NCBI GenBank assembly: GCA_016931855.1 | Contig: JAFGDZ010000052.1 | Span: 22,520 to 86,519, forward strand | Length of the DNA: 64,000 nucleotides | Source of the DNA: Bacteroidales bacterium | Lineage (GTDB): Bacteria; Bacteroidota; Bacteroidia; Bacteroidales; Tenuifilaceae | Reading direction: 5' to 3' | Part shown: positions 61,874 to 64,000 of the stretch, in pieces | Position numbering within the stretch: position 1 is the stretch's first letter | Layout of the letters: the number at the start of each line of letters is the position of its first letter | Translations under genes and position numbers: made by a program | Notes under the pieces: model-generated | The model's input: only the letters and a program-made list of their open reading frames with translations | The model's database searches: none | What the model was told of the DNA's origin: nothing

Positions 61874-62620
61874 ATGAAAACCCATTCAAAAATTTTATCG
61901 CTCTTTTTACCAATACTAATTGTTAGCTCCTGCGTATCGCCACGTCCTGTTTTTAGGTTAAACCCCACCGAGGGTGTTACCGTTTGGGATCGAGGTAAAG
62001 AGTTTGTTAGCATAAAAGCAAACTCATTTGTTGTACACACGGCTTTCCATAAGCACGAAGGTGGGCTAATTAGCTTTGATATTGAGGTAATAAATGAGGA
62101 CTCCACCGATTTTTTAGTTTCTCCAGAGCAGTTTGTGCTTTCCCCTTTATCGTGGAAAACGGCCAGAAGTAACATTGACTTTACTGCACCCCAAAAAGCG
62201 CTTGACCCTGAACGCGAGCTTAGGAACATAGACATCTCCATGTCGCAACAGGATGCCTCGCACACCAACTACCAGCTGTTTGCACTAGGCGTGGCTCTTG
62301 CCGATGTAACATACAGCGTGTCCACCATTAACAAAGAAAAGTCTGATGCTGAAATTGTTGCAACAGAAGTGGGAAGAGAAGCTGTTTACGGAGGCCTTGC
62401 TGTAAACGACGATATCCACTACCAATCCATTCAACGCCTAACCGATTTACGTTACATATGGGAAGCAACCGCACTCCGTAAAACAACGCTATTCCCAAAC
62501 AACTCCATAAGGGGATTAATCTATTTTAACGAACCGGCTAAGTATATAAAATCGGTACGACTAACCATCCCCATAAATAACATGGAGGTAAATATGGATT
62601 TTGCTGTAAACGTTTACTAG
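61874..62620 (+). CDS. Lipoprotein of unknown function
   Basis: The 248-residue product has a lipoprotein signal (lipobox VSSC). The mature part begins VSPRPVFRLNP and is beta-rich with GGLISFDIEVINEDSTDFLVSP, TLFPNNSIRGLIYFNEP and a C-terminal IPINNMEVNMDFAVNVY, perhaps an Ig-like or conserved-hypothetical fold. I do not recognise a family. It starts 104 bp downstream of the antiporter stop and ends at a strong bidirectional terminator. Predicted location: inner leaflet of the outer membrane. Confidence 0.7.
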   Translation: MKTHSKILSLFLPILIVSSCVSPRPVFRLNPTEGVTVWDRGKEFVSIKANSFVVHTAFHKHEGGLISFDIEVINEDSTDFLVSPEQFVLSPLSWKTARSNIDFTAPQKALDPERELRNIDISMSQQDASHTNYQLFALGVALADVTYSVSTINKEKSDAEIVATEVGREAVYGGLAVNDDIHYQSIQRLTDLRYIWEATALRKTTLFPNNSIRGLIYFNEPAKYIKSVRLTIPINNMEVNMDFAVNVY

Positions 62621-62632
62621 CCCAACAAGCAT

Positions 62633-62674
62633 AAAAAGCAAAGGCGATTATTGGTATAATCGCCTTTGCTTTTT
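62633..62674. terminator. Bidirectional terminator
   Basis: An 18-bp perfect stem, aaaaagcaaaggcgatta with taatcgcctttgcttttt, closes a 6-base loop and separates converging genes. Confidence 0.93.
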
Positions 62675-62686
62675 ATGTGCACGTAG

Positions 62687-63859
62687 CTACCCTAAACGCT
62701 GTGCTATATTCTGATAGTGCTTTGCTGTAAAAGCAATAAAGAGCAGAAGTGCAGCAACAATAAAGCCCGCGCACACCATAAAGGTATTGGCGTAGCCAAA
62801 ATGTTGTATTAACAACCCTACTCCTATCATTCCTAGCCCAATGCCAATATCAAAAAAGGAGAAAAAGGTTGAATTTGCTACCCCTCTACGCTCTGCATGT
62901 ACCACATTGTTTGCTATTGTTTGGAATGTAGGCATTATTATCCCAAACCCAGTTCCCAAAACCAGCGCCGAAAGGTAAAAACCAACAGCATTACTTAGTA
63001 ACGATATTACAGTAAACCCAATGGTTAGCAATAGTAAGCCAATGGTAACAATGGTTCTAGGGCCAGATTTATCGAATGCACGCCCACTAAAAACCCGAGA
63101 AACGCCAATTCCTGTTGATAGGATAAGAAAAAACGGTCCACTATTACCTATTCCAAGTTCCCGCCCATAAAGCGATACAAAGGATATTAATCCCCCATAG
63201 GTGAACATCACCAAAAGCATATTTAGCGATACAGGAAGTGCTTTTTGCTCAAACAGCCCACTAACAGATAACCTTTTCTTTACCGGGTTGTAAGGCGGGA
63301 ACTTTAAGGAAAGTGCAAGCAACAGCCCCATTATACCCAGTGCAAGGGCAGCTATAAACACAAAGTAGTAACTCCCATCGCCATTAATAAAAAGGGCTAT
63401 CATAGGGCCTATGGCCATGCCTATTGTCATGGATAATCCAAAGTAACCTATCCCCTCGCCCCTTCGCTTAACGGGAATCATATCTACCGCAATGGTTGAG
63501 CCCGATGTGGTTAGTACGCCCCAGGTTAAGCCATGGAGAAACCGCAAAAAAATCATGTATAGAATTGATAATACGCTTAGGTATCCAGCAAAAAGTAGCG
63601 AGAATAAAAGAAATGCCAGCAGGTAAATACTCTTTCTCCCAATAGAGTCCAGCGCGAAACCCGTAAAGGGGCGAATAATAAGCGCCGCAATAGTGTAAAA
63701 GGCCAGAACAATTCCAATATCCCCTTCGCTAGCACTAAGCTTCTCCGATAAAAAAAGTGGTAAAACGGGTAGCAAAAAGTAGAATGCCAACGCCATAAGC
63801 AAATTAGCAACTGTAATACGAATAAAGTTGCCAGTCCAAATCGAGTTTTCCTTTTCCAT
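62687..63859 (-). CDS. MFS transporter
   Basis: The 390-residue product has 12 membrane helices with the MFS motif GFALDSIGRKSIYLLAF after helix 2 and TSGSTIAVDMIPVKRRGEGIGYFG near helix 4-5, as in multidrug or sugar efflux MFS carriers. The substrate is unknown. I chose ATG 63859 (MEKENSIW). A longer in-frame start (63979) lies upstream of a TAAATTTG -7 box at 63883-63890, and its extra residues look unlike a signal or helix. Gene transfer cannot be judged. Confidence 0.85.
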   Translation of the reverse strand: MEKENSIWTGNFIRITVANLLMALAFYFLLPVLPLFLSEKLSASEGDIGIVLAFYTIAALIIRPFTGFALDSIGRKSIYLLAFLLFSLLFAGYLSVLSILYMIFLRFLHGLTWGVLTTSGSTIAVDMIPVKRRGEGIGYFGLSMTIGMAIGPMIALFINGDGSYYFVFIAALALGIMGLLLALSLKFPPYNPVKKRLSVSGLFEQKALPVSLNMLLVMFTYGGLISFVSLYGRELGIGNSGPFFLILSTGIGVSRVFSGRAFDKSGPRTIVTIGLLLLTIGFTVISLLSNAVGFYLSALVLGTGFGIIMPTFQTIANNVVHAERRGVANSTFFSFFDIGIGLGMIGVGLLIQHFGYANTFMVCAGFIVAALLLFIAFTAKHYQNIAQRLG

Positions 63860-63882
63860 ACCTTTTCCCGTAGAGTGATGCA

Positions 63883-63890
63883 CAAATTTA
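63883..63890 (-). promoter_or_regulatory. -7 box for the terminal MFS gene
   Basis: TAAATTTG on the minus strand, 24 bp before the preferred start. Confidence 0.5.
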
Positions 63891-64000
63891 TCCTTTTTTG
63901 GTAGCCAAAAAACAGAGCGCAACATGACACTCTCCCAAAAGTAAAAATCCCCATCCAGAGGAAGGGGCTTTGAGTTCACCCCTATAAGGGGTAAGAATAC

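Overview
The window is a chromosomal stretch of a Bacteroidota bacterium, most likely order Bacteroidales. The evidence is: many promoters with the Bacteroidota -7 box TAnnTTTG and no consistent Shine-Dalgarno sequence; many lipoproteins; TonB-dependent receptors, one paired with a DUF4249 lipoprotein; a DUF4465 protein behind a cobalamin riboswitch; a type IX secretion (T9SS) sorting tail; and an nrnA/FKBP-lipoprotein arrangement like the one around gldI in gliding relatives.

Left 10.4 kb (accessory). A permease tail and a beta-helix lipoprotein are followed by about 1.2 kb of gene-free, hairpin-rich DNA. Next comes an AT-rich block (3470-9438, minus strand) that reads as a RiPP (ribosomally made, post-translationally modified peptide) locus. 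It holds a 60-residue double-glycine-leader precursor whose tail carries three W-x-K/R motifs, two radical SAM enzymes with complete SPASM signatures, and an outer-membrane beta-barrel protein. A decayed IS5-type insertion sequence with recognisable inverted repeats (9619-10405) borders it. This is the best candidate for an undescribed system.

10.5-35 kb (mostly housekeeping). An M2-like peptidase, metallo-beta-lactamase-fold (MBL) proteins, ung with a phosphatase, an MFS carrier, a BASS/PhnP-like/YbaK operon and a tetrapyrrole-methylase-type enzyme come first. Then an nrnA operon carrying four consecutive FKBP lipoprotein genes, ndk, a DUF721 gene with recF, a TPR protein, ribH and a tRNA operon (Tyr-Gly-Thr). 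AlaX, an FtsX-type permease and an EamA exporter follow. A minus-strand cobalamin-riboswitch operon (DUF4465 lipoprotein, formylglycine-generating-enzyme-like protein, minimal T9SS cargo) closes this part.

35-64 kb. Cell-envelope and transport functions dominate: an M28-PDZ peptidase, a BtuB/Cir-like TonB receptor with a structured leader next to a Cys/His-rich lipoprotein, an ECF sigma operon, an LTA-synthase-like protein, an asparaginase, an endonuclease-MarC-K+/H+ antiporter operon, a TonB/DUF4249 pair, a REP-associated transposase (RAYT) with a palindrome embedded in its gene, a large ABCG-type transporter, a queuosine-precursor transporter, a CPA2 antiporter and an MFS carrier. Most convergent gene pairs are separated by clear bidirectional terminator hairpins.
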